A DNA stretch of 64,000 nt from Pseudomonas mandelii. GTDB lineage: Bacteria > Pseudomonadota > Gammaproteobacteria > Pseudomonadales > Pseudomonadaceae. A program made the translations under genes and the position numbers. A model generated the notes under the pieces. The model saw only the letters and a list, made by a program, of their open reading frames with translations. It had not been told where the DNA came from and did no database searches. Positions 35,414-43,961 of this stretch are shown piece by piece. Numbering within the stretch: position 1 is the stretch's first letter; every line of letters starts with the position of its first letter. Where the stretch lies: the NCBI RefSeq assembly GCF_024138395.1, contig NZ_JAMYDU010000015.1, positions 62,001 to 126,000 on the forward strand, read 5' to 3'.

Positions 35414-36769
35414 ATGATGTTTTCTTTGCAAGCCCTCCCGCTGATTCCCGGTCGGAAGGACGTACCCAAAACGTCCTTCTGGCTCTGCGTGCTTTTCGCC
35501 GGAACGGCCTTGGCGGATGAGGTGCCGGTGGCTGCGCAAGGATTTATCGAGGGCGCGACACTTGAAGTACTCAGTCGAAATTTTTTCCTCAACAGCGACT
35601 ACCGTTCATCGTCGCCGACGGCCAAGAATTACAAACAAGAGTGGACTCAAGGCTTTATCGCTTCTTTTGAATCCGGATTCACGCCCGGCACGCTAGGCTT
35701 CGCCGTCGACAGTCATGCCTTTGTGGGCCTGAAACTCGACGGCGGCAAAGGACATTCGGGAACGGGATTACTGCCACTGGACAGTGACGGTCGTAGCGAA
35801 AGCAACTATTCCAGTGCCGGTGGCGCGCTGAAAGTCAGGGCTTCCCGAACCACCCTGGCCTTCGGTGAAATGACCGTGGAAACCCCGGTATTCGACTCCG
35901 CCGACAAACGCCTGCAACCGGAATACGCCACGGGTTTTCTGTTGAACAGCGGCGAAATCGACGACATGAATCTGGTGGCCGGTCATTTCACGGCGTTCAA
36001 GAATCAAGACAACACGTCCGGCAAGGGCAACTTTTACGGCTACGGTGCCAACACCGAGGCCGGTGGTATCACGCTTCTAGGCGCCGACCTGTTCACCCAA
36101 CATCCTGTCGGCGGTGCCCTGTATGCCTCCGAATTGAGCGACACCTGGCGGCAGTACTACGGCAATCTGCACCTGAAACGGTCCGGATTGTTCCTCGACG
36201 CCAACCTGTATCGCACGCAAGACAGCGGCAAGGCGTTGGCCGGTGTCATCGATAACACCGCCTACAGCCTGTCGGGCAAATACACCGTTGAGGCTCATGC
36301 CTTTACCCTGGCCTGGCAACGCATCAATGGCGACACACCGTTCGACTTCGTCGGTGGCGACTCCATTTACCTGGCCAACTCGATCAAGTACGCCGATTTC
36401 AATGGCGCCCACGAACGCTCCTGGCAGGCACGCTACGACCTCGACCTCGGCGCTTATGGAATTCCCGGTCTGAGCTTCATGACGCGTTACGTCAAGGGCA
36501 GCGCCATCGACGGCACCCGTGCGCCCAAGGGTGGGGCCTACAACCCGTTCGACCAGACTGTCGGTGAGTACGTGCCTCAACAAGGCGATGGCGGGCGGCA
36601 TTGGGAGCGCGACATAGACGTGCGCTACATCGTGCAATCAGGCGCCGCCAAGGGTTTGTCAGTGCAACTGTCCCATGTGTCTCACCGAGCCAACAGCGCC
36701 CAGGCGGGCGATGATATCGACAGGGTGTACGTTGTCATCCAGTACCCGTTGACCTTCGGGCACCGATGA
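35414..36769 (+). CDS. OprD-family outer-membrane porin
   Basis: A 451-aa substrate-specific porin. Signal sequence at about 18-35 (LCVLFAGTALADE), then OprD motifs: FIEGATLEVLSRNFFLNSDYR at the N-terminus of the barrel, GFIASFESGFTPGTLGFAVDSHAFVGLKLD, and the final strand DRVYVVIQYPLTFG. The 18-strand barrel length fits the family (about 420-450). Other family members take up amino acids or small carboxylates; proximity to tctCBA makes a carboxylate substrate possible, but this is inference. Confidence 0.93.
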   Translation: MMFSLQALPLIPGRKDVPKTSFWLCVLFAGTALADEVPVAAQGFIEGATLEVLSRNFFLNSDYRSSSPTAKNYKQEWTQGFIASFESGFTPGTLGFAVDSHAFVGLKLDGGKGHSGTGLLPLDSDGRSESNYSSAGGALKVRASRTTLAFGEMTVETPVFDSADKRLQPEYATGFLLNSGEIDDMNLVAGHFTAFKNQDNTSGKGNFYGYGANTEAGGITLLGADLFTQHPVGGALYASELSDTWRQYYGNLHLKRSGLFLDANLYRTQDSGKALAGVIDNTAYSLSGKYTVEAHAFTLAWQRINGDTPFDFVGGDSIYLANSIKYADFNGAHERSWQARYDLDLGAYGIPGLSFMTRYVKGSAIDGTRAPKGGAYNPFDQTVGEYVPQQGDGGRHWERDIDVRYIVQSGAAKGLSVQLSHVSHRANSAQAGDDIDRVYVVIQYPLTFGHR

Positions 36770-36827
36770 TCAGCGACACGATGGAAATGGCGGAAGGCAG
36801 CCGGACACACAAATTGAGGGAGCGAGC

Positions 36828-36905
36828 CTGCTCGCGATAGCAGTGGACCAGGCAACATCCATGCTGGCTGTGATGGCCTCATCGCGAGCGGGCTCGCTCC
36901 CACAG
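36828..36905. repeat. REPIN-type inverted repeat pair
   Basis: GGGAGCGAGCCTGCTCGCGAT and its near complement ATCGCGAGCGGGCTCGCTCCC flank about 36 bases: a typical Pseudomonas REP doublet. Confidence 0.8.
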
Positions 36906-36961
36906 AGGTTGGCGCTTATCATGGTCGCCGGATTAACCCCCTGCCTTTTATGAGACTGAGC

Positions 36962-38116
36962 ATGACTTTCGATTTTGATCAGGTGTTCGACCGCCATGGC
37001 ACCGGCAGTACCAAATGGAGCCGCTACCCGGCCGACGTGTTGCCGATGTGGGTGGCCGACATGGACTTTGCCGCGCCGCCAGCGATCATTCAGGCACTGC
37101 AAAAACGCCTGGAACACCCGATGCTCGGTTACAGCGTGGCTCAGGATGACTTGCGTGACGCCATCGTCGCCGACCTGTGGAACAAATACGCTTGGCGTGT
37201 GCAACCTCAAGAACTGGTCTTCCTGCCGGGTATCGAGTCGGGTTTCAACATGGCCCTGCATGCGCTGGTTCAGCCGCAGCAGAACGTGGTCGTGCAAACG
37301 CCAAACTACCCGCCGCTGCGCCATGCACCGGGCCACTGGCAGTTGAACAAGGTCGAACTGGACTTCGACGCGTTGGCCGATGGTACGTATGCGACGCCAC
37401 TCGATGCCTTGCGCGAGGCGCTGCAAGGGGGCGGCGCGCTGCTGCTGAGCAACCCGCATAACCCGCTGGGCAAGGTCTTTGCGCGCGAGGAACTGCAAGC
37501 GGTCGCCGACATTTGCCTGGAGCAGGATGCCTGGATCATCTCTGACGAGATCCACTCCGAGCTGTGCTTCGACGGGCGCGTGCACATTCCGACCGCCTCG
37601 CTCAGCCCGCAGATCGCCCAGCGCACCATCACCCTGATGTCGGCGAGCAAGGCCTACAACATCGCCGGTTTGAAGACTGCGTTCATGATCATTCAGGACG
37701 CGGCACTGCGCCATCGGGTCAACAACGCCCGCTGCGGCATGGTCGACAGTGTTAACCCACTGGGCCTGGAAGCCACCCGCGTCGCCTACAGCGAAGGCGG
37801 CCCATGGCTGACCGAGCTCATGGCCTACCTGCAAGGCAATCGGGATTATCTGGTGGAGGCGGTTCGCACGCGGTTGCCGGGTGTGACCATGAACATTCCT
37901 CAAGGCACTTACCTGGCGTGGCTCGACTGCACGGCGCTGGGGCTGGACAACCCGCAGCAGTTCTTCCTCGAGCAGGCCAAGGTCGGGCTGAGCGCGGGGC
38001 TTGATTTCGGCGATAACGCCCAGCAGTTCGTGCGCTTGAACTTCGGCTGCCCGCGGGCACTGCTGGAAGAAGGGATCGCGCGGATGGAACGTAGCTTGCG
38101 TAATCGCCTAGCCTGA
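36962..38116 (+). CDS. MalY/PatB-type PLP-dependent C-S lyase (aminotransferase fold)
   Basis: A 384-aa fold-type I PLP enzyme of the MalY/PatB (cystathionine beta-lyase-like) subfamily. Characteristic stretches are VLPMWVADMDFAAPPAI (24-40), LLSNPHNPLGKVF, ISDEIHSELCF and the PLP lysine in SASKAYNIAGLK (about 222-233). Start at 36962 (MTFDFDQ) matches the family better than 36950. Probable role: beta-elimination of Cys-S-conjugates or cystathionine; aminotransferase annotation is common for this family. Monocistronic, REPs on both sides. Confidence 0.9.
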   Translation: MTFDFDQVFDRHGTGSTKWSRYPADVLPMWVADMDFAAPPAIIQALQKRLEHPMLGYSVAQDDLRDAIVADLWNKYAWRVQPQELVFLPGIESGFNMALHALVQPQQNVVVQTPNYPPLRHAPGHWQLNKVELDFDALADGTYATPLDALREALQGGGALLLSNPHNPLGKVFAREELQAVADICLEQDAWIISDEIHSELCFDGRVHIPTASLSPQIAQRTITLMSASKAYNIAGLKTAFMIIQDAALRHRVNNARCGMVDSVNPLGLEATRVAYSEGGPWLTELMAYLQGNRDYLVEAVRTRLPGVTMNIPQGTYLAWLDCTALGLDNPQQFFLEQAKVGLSAGLDFGDNAQQFVRLNFGCPRALLEEGIARMERSLRNRLA

Positions 38117-38132
38117 TTCCAGACCACATTCC

Positions 38133-38222
38133 CTGTGGGAGCGGGCTTGCCCGCGATAGCGATCCGTCAGGAGAACTGATGTTGCTGACACTCCGCTATC
38201 GCGGGCAAGCCCGCTCCCACAG
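38133..38222. repeat. REPIN: perfect 28-bp inverted repeat pair
   Basis: CTGTGGGAGCGGGCTTGCCC... (38133-38160) and its exact complement (38195-38222) bracket 34 bases. Both halves contain the REP core GCGGGCTTGCCCGCGATAGC. Confidence 0.9.
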
Positions 38223-38293
38223 GGGATTTGTGTGCTTTTGCGTATTGCGGAAATCCAACCGAACTCAAGGCAAAAGACCAGGGTCAACCCCAA

Positions 38294-38361
38294 TGTAGGA
38301 GCCAGGCCTGCCGGCGAAGACGCTTTCAAGGACGCCTTCGCCGGCAAGCCTGGCTCCTACG
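38294..38361. repeat. REP-type inverted repeat, GTAGGAGCCAGGC class
   Basis: GTAGGAGCCAGGCCTGCCGGCGAAG and its near complement lie back to back immediately upstream of the SDR gene; sequence class differs from the 38133 pair. Confidence 0.75.
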
Positions 38362-38399
38362 AAAAGCAGTCTTTTGCCTTGAACAGAGGAGATTTCCCG

Positions 38400-39257
38400 A
38401 TGACTGACTATCCAAAACCACCCTTCCCTAAACAAAGCCAGCCAGTCCCCGGGGCCCAAACGAAAATGGACCCTTACCCGGATTGTGGCGAACAGAGCTA
38501 CAAAGGTTCGGGTCGGCTGGAGGGCAAGATTGCCCTGATCACCGGTGCCGACAGCGGCATCGGCCGTGCGGTGGCAATTGCTTTCGCCCGGGAAGGCGCG
38601 GATGTGGTGGTTGCCTATCTGAATGAACAGGAAGATGCGCAGGAAACCGCACGCTGGGTCGAACAGGCCGGTCGTCAATGCCTGCTACTGTCCGGCGATC
38701 TGGCGCAGAAAGCACACTGCCAGGCGCTGGTGGACAAAACGGTCGAGCGCTTCGGCCGGATCGACATTCTGGTGAACAACGCGGCGTTCCAGATGACCCA
38801 CGAAAACATCGAGGACATCCCGGACGAAGAATGGGTGATGACCTTCGATGTCAACGTCACGGCCATGTTCAGGCTGTGTCAGGCCGCGTTGAAACACATG
38901 AAGCCCGGCAGTTCGATCATCAACACCAGTTCGATCAACTCCGACATGCCCAAGCCGACATTGCTGGCCTACGCGACCACCAAGGGCGCGATTGCCAACT
39001 TTACCGCCGGCCTGGCGCAAATGCTGGGGCCAAAGAACATCCGGGTAAACAGCGTGGCACCGGGGCCGATCTGGACGCCGCTGATCGTCTCGACCATGCC
39101 CGAAGAAGACGTGCAAAACTTCGGCTCGCAAACCCCGCTCGGCCGTCCCGGCCAACCAGTGGAAGTCGCGCCGATCTATGTGCTGCTGGCCTCGGATGAA
39201 GCCAGCTACATCACCGGGCAACGGTATGGCGTCACGGGCGGCAAGCCGATGCTCTGA
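38400..39257 (+). CDS. short-chain dehydrogenase/reductase, YghA-like with N-terminal extension
   Basis: A 285-aa classical SDR. The first 40 residues are a Pro/Gln-rich extension (PPFPKQSQPVPG..KMDPYPDCGE) typical of the YghA/glucose-1-dehydrogenase-like group. The Rossmann motif is TGADSGIGRAVA (about 50-61), NNAA at about 130, Ser in INTSSINS, and the catalytic YATTK (about 197-201). C-terminal GQRYGVTGGKPML. Cofactor preference cannot be assigned. The start at 38400 is supported by the family N-terminus; an open frame from 38232 runs through the REP and is spurious. Confidence 0.92.
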   Translation: MTDYPKPPFPKQSQPVPGAQTKMDPYPDCGEQSYKGSGRLEGKIALITGADSGIGRAVAIAFAREGADVVVAYLNEQEDAQETARWVEQAGRQCLLLSGDLAQKAHCQALVDKTVERFGRIDILVNNAAFQMTHENIEDIPDEEWVMTFDVNVTAMFRLCQAALKHMKPGSSIINTSSINSDMPKPTLLAYATTKGAIANFTAGLAQMLGPKNIRVNSVAPGPIWTPLIVSTMPEEDVQNFGSQTPLGRPGQPVEVAPIYVLLASDEASYITGQRYGVTGGKPML

Positions 39258-39276
39258 CGCGCGTGGCTGCGTTCGC

Positions 39277-39433
39277 CTGTAGCAGCTGTCGAGCCTGCGA
39301 GGCTGCGTTCGGCTGCGAAGCAGTCGTAAAACCAGACATTGCGGTGCGTCAGACAGACCGCGTCAGCCGGGTTCACGACTGCTTCGCAGCCGAACGCAGC
39401 CTCGCAGGCTCGACAGCTGCTACAGCTGCTACA
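39277..39433. repeat. long-inverted-repeat element, second copy
   Basis: CTGTAGCAGCTGTCGAGCCTG... and its inverted partner ...CAGGCTCGACAGCTGCTACAG enclose a centre containing GACTGCTTCGCAGCCGAACGCAGC. The centre (GTCAGACAGACCGCGTCAGCCGG) is the reverse of that in the copy at 16890-17091. An additional CTGCTACAG is tandemly repeated at the right end. Confidence 0.7.
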
Positions 39434-39467
39434 GCCAAACGCAGGTTCGGCAAGGGTCGCGGGTGAG

Positions 39468-39914
39468 TCAGGGCTCTTGAGCAATTATCGAGATCTTGCC
39501 ATTGCGCTCGATGATGGCGAATTTAATCTGCTCAAGGGTTTCAATGCCCTGACTCGAACGCGCAGCCTCCATGACATCGGCTTCGACCAGTCGCGCATGG
39601 CGCAGGCGTTTGTGCAGGATCTTGCCGTTCTCGACAATGATCGTCGGCCCGCCATCGATCAGCCGCTGCACCCATTGCGAGCGCTGTTTGAGCAATGAAA
39701 GCCCGACGTCGATGGCAATCAGCGTGATGATCACCAGTATCGAATTGGTCAGGGAAAAATCATTGCCCAGCAGCGCTTGTTGGGTTGCCTCGCCGATGAT
39801 CATCAGTAACACGAAATCAAACGTCGTCAGTTCGGCCAGCGAGCGCCGACCGGCGATCTTGAACAGCACCAGCAACGCCAGGTACATCACGGTCGCGCGC
39901 AATACCGAATCCAT
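39468..39914 (-). CDS. DUF421 / YetF-like membrane protein
   Basis: A 148-aa protein with two or three N-terminal membrane helices (TVMYLALLVLFKIAG, FDFVLLMIIGEATQQALL, ILVIITLIAIDVGLSLL) and a C-terminal cytoplasmic YetF domain (QRLIDGGPTIIVENGKILHKRLRHARL). The family is found throughout bacteria, often in general-stress contexts; function unknown. Third gene of a compact operon, 7 bp after the preceding gene. Confidence 0.9.
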   Translation of the reverse strand: MDSVLRATVMYLALLVLFKIAGRRSLAELTTFDFVLLMIIGEATQQALLGNDFSLTNSILVIITLIAIDVGLSLLKQRSQWVQRLIDGGPTIIVENGKILHKRLRHARLVEADVMEAARSSQGIETLEQIKFAIIERNGKISIIAQEP

Positions 39915-39921
39915 AAGTCAC

Positions 39922-40440
39922 CTAAGGGAAAATGAATTGATCCACCTTGACGGGGGCTGCACCGGGCGAGGCGATATGGCTGCGAAACAGGCCCAGCCCC
40001 TCGCCACGCAAAGTCAGGTAAAGACTGGCCTGCCCTTGCGCGTCCGTTTGTACCCACAGTTTCATGCCCTGCTCGCCACTGAGTGCACGCACAGGTTCTG
40101 GTTGCAGGGTTTCGATTTCGAAGCCCTCCAGCAGTTTTCCGGTCAGTTCCAGCTCAACCGTGGCATCCGGCCGGCCGATCACACTGACCTTCATCGGGTT
40201 GGTCGAACCATGACGGTGGAACATCTCGTACTCCACCCGCACTTTGCCATCGCTGCCGTGAACGTCCCGGGAACTGAGCGGGCCACGGGAAAACAAGCCG
40301 AGCAATGCCAGCACCACCAGCAGCACCATCGCGTACCAGCCCCAACGCTCGAATCGCCAGACCTTGACCTGATAGGCCATGTCTTCGCGCACCGGAAAAT
40401 CGCGGCTGTGGTATTCGGTGCGGCGGGATTCGTCGTTCAT
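39922..40440 (-). CDS. hypothetical single-pass membrane protein
   Basis: I do not recognise the family by name. The 172-aa protein has a cytoplasmic N-terminus, one helix at about 34-51 (GWYAMVLLVVLALLGLF), and a beta-rich periplasmic domain (VRVEYEMFHRHGSTNPMKVSV...LYLTLRGEGLGLFRSHI). It is co-transcribed between a CinA-C gene (4-bp ATGA overlap) and the DUF421 gene; that trio recurs in pseudomonads as far as I recall, but no function follows. Confidence 0.7.
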   Translation of the reverse strand: MNDESRRTEYHSRDFPVREDMAYQVKVWRFERWGWYAMVLLVVLALLGLFSRGPLSSRDVHGSDGKVRVEYEMFHRHGSTNPMKVSVIGRPDATVELELTGKLLEGFEIETLQPEPVRALSGEQGMKLWVQTDAQGQASLYLTLRGEGLGLFRSHIASPGAAPVKVDQFIFP

Positions 40441-40946
40441 TGATTTACCTGATCTTGTTCGGCTAGCGCACGTTTATGAAAAAACGAGATCCGCTTCAAG
40501 GCATGTTCTGCAGCCAGTAACTGGACCTTGCTGCGGGATCCGAAAAAGCGATGCTGTTGGGTGAATACACATTTCCCTTGCTCAGTCTGGTAGGCCCAGG
40601 CGAAACAGACGGTGCCGGCCGGAATCCCGTCGACATCCTCCGGCCCCAGGATACCGGTGGTGGCCACGGCAACGTTGGCGGTGCTGTCGAGCAAGGCGCC
40701 CAAGGCCATTTCGCGAGCGACTTCGCAACTGGTCAGGTTGAACGTTTCGATCGTATGGGGGCTGACGTTAAGTAATCGTTGCTTCGCTTCGGAAGAATAG
40801 ACCACGTAACCGCTCTCGATCAGGTCCCCGCTGCCCGGCACTTCGGCGAGCAAGGTCACGATCTTTCCGGCGGTACAGGACTCGGCCGTCGTCAGTCGCA
40901 GGTCGTGTTGGCGCAAATATTCGACGACAGTTTGGCTGACGTTCAT
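40437..40946 (-). CDS. CinA C-terminal-domain protein (PncC-type nicotinamide-nucleotide amidase family)
   Basis: A 169-aa stand-alone CinA-C domain. Signature motifs are LTTAESCTAGKIVTLLAEVPGSG (17-39), GYVVYSSEAKQRLLNVS and VAVATTGILGPEDVDGIPAGTVCFAW. Members deamidate NMN to NaMN. Stress-operon context (with DUF421) suggests a paralogue of the housekeeping cinA near recA. The start at 40946 (MNVSQT) is chosen over 40964 on family length. Confidence 0.88.
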   Translation of the reverse strand: MNVSQTVVEYLRQHDLRLTTAESCTAGKIVTLLAEVPGSGDLIESGYVVYSSEAKQRLLNVSPHTIETFNLTSCEVAREMALGALLDSTANVAVATTGILGPEDVDGIPAGTVCFAWAYQTEQGKCVFTQQHRFFGSRSKVQLLAAEHALKRISFFHKRALAEQDQVNQ

Positions 40947-41115
40947 GGCAAGGCATCCAGGCAAGAGGAACTGCTCGGTTGACCTTCGACGCTCGCAAAC
41001 ATTCCCTCGGCCAGACAGCCCATGCCCTCCGATAAAAAATGAACCCCCGGCGATGGACGCACCTCAATACGTTTAGGGGCCCCTATGCCGGGCCGCTCGC
41101 TATCTGGAGGTCGAC

Positions 41116-41727
41116 ATGTCCGCACCCTTCGTCAGGCTGTTCACTCAGCCCAATTTCGTTTGGACAGATATTCGTAAGGAAGAAGAAGCGAATCCGCGCC
41201 ATTACCTCGCTCATTTACTGCTGCTCGCGTTGATTCCCGCCGTGTGCCTGTTTATCGGAACCACCTACGTCGGCTGGAGCCTGGCCGAGAACGAAACGGT
41301 CAAACTCAGTGCCACCAGCGCCCTGCAACTTTGTGGGCTGCTGTACCTGAGCATCATTGTCGGCGTGGTGCTGATGGGGCTGTTCATCCGCTGGATGTCG
41401 CGCACCTTCGACTCACGCCCCACCGTCAATCAGTGCATCGGTTTTGCTGCCTATACCGTCACCCCGTTCTTCCTTGCAGGTATTGCCGGGCTCTATCCGA
41501 GTCGCTGGCTGGCGATCACCGTGCTGGGGGCCGCCTCCCTCTATTCGACGTTTTTGCTGTTCGTCGGCTTGCCGATCTTCATGCACGAGCGCAAAGAGGA
41601 AGGTCTGCTGAATGCGGCGAGCGTATGGGGCGTCGGGCTATTGGTGCTGGTGACTATCCTGGTGGAGATGATTCTGCTCTGGTTCAACTATCTGGGACCT
41701 GAGTACGTACGCGTGACCGGCGTGTGA
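41116..41727 (+). CDS. YIP1-family membrane protein
   Basis: A 203-aa protein with five predicted helices: after VWTDIRKEEEANPRHYL, helices at about 35-55, 72-95, 110-130 (FAAYTVTPFFLAGIAGLYP), 135-155 and 175-195. The N-terminal pattern and central AYTVTP..AGI are typical of bacterial Yip1-domain proteins, whose function is unknown. A good GGAGG ribosome site lies nine bases upstream. The antiporter gene follows 55 bp later. Confidence 0.88.
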   Translation: MSAPFVRLFTQPNFVWTDIRKEEEANPRHYLAHLLLLALIPAVCLFIGTTYVGWSLAENETVKLSATSALQLCGLLYLSIIVGVVLMGLFIRWMSRTFDSRPTVNQCIGFAAYTVTPFFLAGIAGLYPSRWLAITVLGAASLYSTFLLFVGLPIFMHERKEEGLLNAASVWGVGLLVLVTILVEMILLWFNYLGPEYVRVTGV

Positions 41728-41782
41728 CTCTCCTGATTCCGCCATCCGCCGGCGGTCGGCGGCATACCTCCGAGAACCGGGC

Positions 41783-43129
41783 ATGAGCTTCATTGTATGG
41801 GTGGCGGTGTTGGGCGCGGTGCTGCTGACCCTGGCACTGACCTCGTCTTATCTGCGCTGGATGCCGGTGACCACATCCGCGGTGTGCCTGGCGCTGGGCG
41901 TGGCGATCGGTCCGGCGGGCCTGGGCCTGCTGAAACTGGACATCAAGGACGCGGCGATCTGGATGGAGCACCTGACGGAAGTTGCGGTGCTCTTTTCGCT
42001 ATTTGTCTGCGGACTCAAATTGCGCCTGCCGCTGAAGGACCTTCGATGGCGGGTGGCGTTCGGCCTGGCGGGACCGGTGATGATCTTGACCATCATTGGC
42101 GTCTGCCTGCTGCTGCATTACGGTTTTGCTCTGGCCTGGGGGCCGTCGCTGCTGATCGGGGCGATCCTGGCCCCCACCGATCCGGTCCTGGCCTCGCTAG
42201 TGCAGGTCAACGACGCCAGGGATTACGATTCGGTGCGTTTCGGGCTCACCGGTGAGGCTGGCCTCAACGACGGCATCGCCTTCCCTTTCGTGATCCTCGG
42301 CTTGCTGTTCGTGCAACAGGGCGGTGATAGCGATGCCTGGCTCGGTGAGTGGGCACTGAAAAGTGTGCTGTGGGCCGTGCCGGCCGGTTTGTTCATCGGT
42401 TACTGGATGGGTCACGGCATCGGTCGCTTGACCTTGTCGATGCGCATCCGCAATGCCGACAGCACCATTTCTCCCAACGACTATCTGACCCTGGCCCTGA
42501 TCGCCCTCGCTTATGTCGCGGCCGAAGAGCTCCATGCCTATGGCTTTCTGTCCGTTTTCGCCGCCGGCCTCGGGTTGCGGCAGGCCGAAGTCAAATCCAC
42601 CGGCGACGCGCGGATCCCCGCCGAACATCTGGTGCAACCGGTGGTCGGCCACCAGAACGTCGAACCTGCGGCTGCCGTCCACGGCGACGTGGCGAACTTG
42701 CCTGAAACCCAAGTCGCGGCGGGCATCATGATGGGCGACATGCTGGCCTTCGGTAGCCTGGTGGAACGCGCCATGGAAGTGTTTCTGGTCACCCTGCTGG
42801 GCGTGGTGCTGGTGGGCCACTGGGATTGGCGAGCGTTGGTGGTTGCACTGGTGTTGTTTTGCGCCATTCGCCCCTTGTGTGTATCGCTCATGCCCTGGGG
42901 GCGCTTGCTGGACGGGCGCCAACGGCTGTTGATCAGCTGGTTCGGGATTCGCGGGATCGGGAGTTTTTATTACCTGTTCTACGCCTTGAACCACGACCTC
43001 GGTCCGGCCGCGGCGACGCTGTGCACCGACCTGACGTTGTCGGTGGTGGCGCTCAGCATTCTGGCGCATGGCATCAGTACTCAACCGATGTTGGCTCGTT
43101 ATGAGCGGCGCAACAAGCCGGACGCCTGA
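41783..43129 (+). CDS. monovalent cation:proton antiporter, CPA1 family
   Basis: A 448-aa antiporter with about 12 helices. Family motifs: ALGVAIGPAGLGLL in the third helix, LILAPTDPVLAS-type motif (AILAPTDPVLASLV, about 133-146) and the ion-binding GEAGLNDGIAFPFVILG (about 157-173) with the Asn-Asp pair of electrogenic CPA exchangers. It would swap Na+ or K+ for H+ across the inner membrane. No C-terminal regulatory domain is present. Co-directional with the YIP1 gene. Confidence 0.9.
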   Translation: MSFIVWVAVLGAVLLTLALTSSYLRWMPVTTSAVCLALGVAIGPAGLGLLKLDIKDAAIWMEHLTEVAVLFSLFVCGLKLRLPLKDLRWRVAFGLAGPVMILTIIGVCLLLHYGFALAWGPSLLIGAILAPTDPVLASLVQVNDARDYDSVRFGLTGEAGLNDGIAFPFVILGLLFVQQGGDSDAWLGEWALKSVLWAVPAGLFIGYWMGHGIGRLTLSMRIRNADSTISPNDYLTLALIALAYVAAEELHAYGFLSVFAAGLGLRQAEVKSTGDARIPAEHLVQPVVGHQNVEPAAAVHGDVANLPETQVAAGIMMGDMLAFGSLVERAMEVFLVTLLGVVLVGHWDWRALVVALVLFCAIRPLCVSLMPWGRLLDGRQRLLISWFGIRGIGSFYYLFYALNHDLGPAAATLCTDLTLSVVALSILAHGISTQPMLARYERRNKPDA

Positions 43130-43351
43130 CACCTTCCGGGTGACTCACTCCTTCGGTCAACCTGCACTGAACAGCAACGGATATTCATGCAGGTTGCACG
43201 ACAAACGCTGTTTTAATTCGATTACAACTCACTGTTTTTACAGGTTTTTTCTATAATGTTGAAACAGGCACGGGAAATGCTCCAGCAGTGTGAGCGACAA
43301 CGGCAGGAAGACCGTTTGCGCATGACCCGTGACTAAACAAGAGGTTTGACC

Positions 43352-43828
43352 ATGAACGCCATTGACCTGTTGAAATCTGACCATGAACGCGTAAAAGGCA
43401 TCCTGGCCCAGTTGAGCGAATCCACTGAGCGTGGGGTTAAAAAACGCACCGAGTTGCTGGCCAAACTGGAAATGGAAATCAAGATCCATACCCGTCTGGA
43501 AGAAGAAGTCTTGTACCCGGCCTATAAAAAAGCCGGGGGCAAGGAACAGGACGTGATGTATTACGAAGCCAAGGAAGAACATCGCACCGTTGATACCTTG
43601 GTGCTTCCGGACCTGAAAACCACTGATCCTTCTACCCTCGAATTTGCCGGTCGAGTGAAAGTGGTCAAGGAGTTGCTGGAACATCACATTGAGGAAGAGG
43701 AAAAGGAAATGTTTCCTCAGGCAAAAAAATTGCTGGGCAACACGACACTCGACGAATTGGGTGCCGAAATGGAAAGCCTGAAAGCCCGCTACAAAAAAGA
43801 ACTGGGCGCGCCCATTCTTGCTGCTTGA
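43352..43828 (+). CDS. hemerythrin HHE-domain protein
   Basis: A 158-aa four-helix protein. Iron ligands are visible as HERVKGILAQ (about residue 12), HTRLEEEVLYP (about 49), EEHRTVDTLV (about 75) and HHIEEEEKEMFP (about 110-121), the HHE pattern. It binds a non-haem di-iron centre; O2/NO sensing or iron-stress roles are known in relatives. AGAGG precedes the ATG at 43352. Monocistronic, followed by a REP pair. Confidence 0.92.
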   Translation: MNAIDLLKSDHERVKGILAQLSESTERGVKKRTELLAKLEMEIKIHTRLEEEVLYPAYKKAGGKEQDVMYYEAKEEHRTVDTLVLPDLKTTDPSTLEFAGRVKVVKELLEHHIEEEEKEMFPQAKKLLGNTTLDELGAEMESLKARYKKELGAPILAA

Positions 43829-43854
43829 TAGAGTTAAGTTAAAACGCGCATAGC

Positions 43855-43960
43855 CTGTAGGAGCGAGGCTTGCCCGCGAAGAATGCACCGCGGTTTTTCA
43901 GGTATTACGCGTCATCGTTCTTCGCGGGCAAGTCGGATCGCCGCACCGCTCGCTCCTACA
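43855..43960. repeat. REPIN-type inverted repeat pair (GTAGGAGCGAGG class)
   Basis: CTGTAGGAGCGAGGCTTGCCC at the left and a diverged complement (CGCGGGCAAG ... GCTCGCTCCTACA) at the right; the right arm carries a small insertion, so pairing is imperfect. Confidence 0.75.
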
Positions 43961-43961
43961 C

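Noticed and set aside
38232..38399. Long upstream in-frame extension of the SDR gene
   Set aside because: It is translated through a REP palindrome and lacks the family N-terminus; the start at 38400 is preferred.
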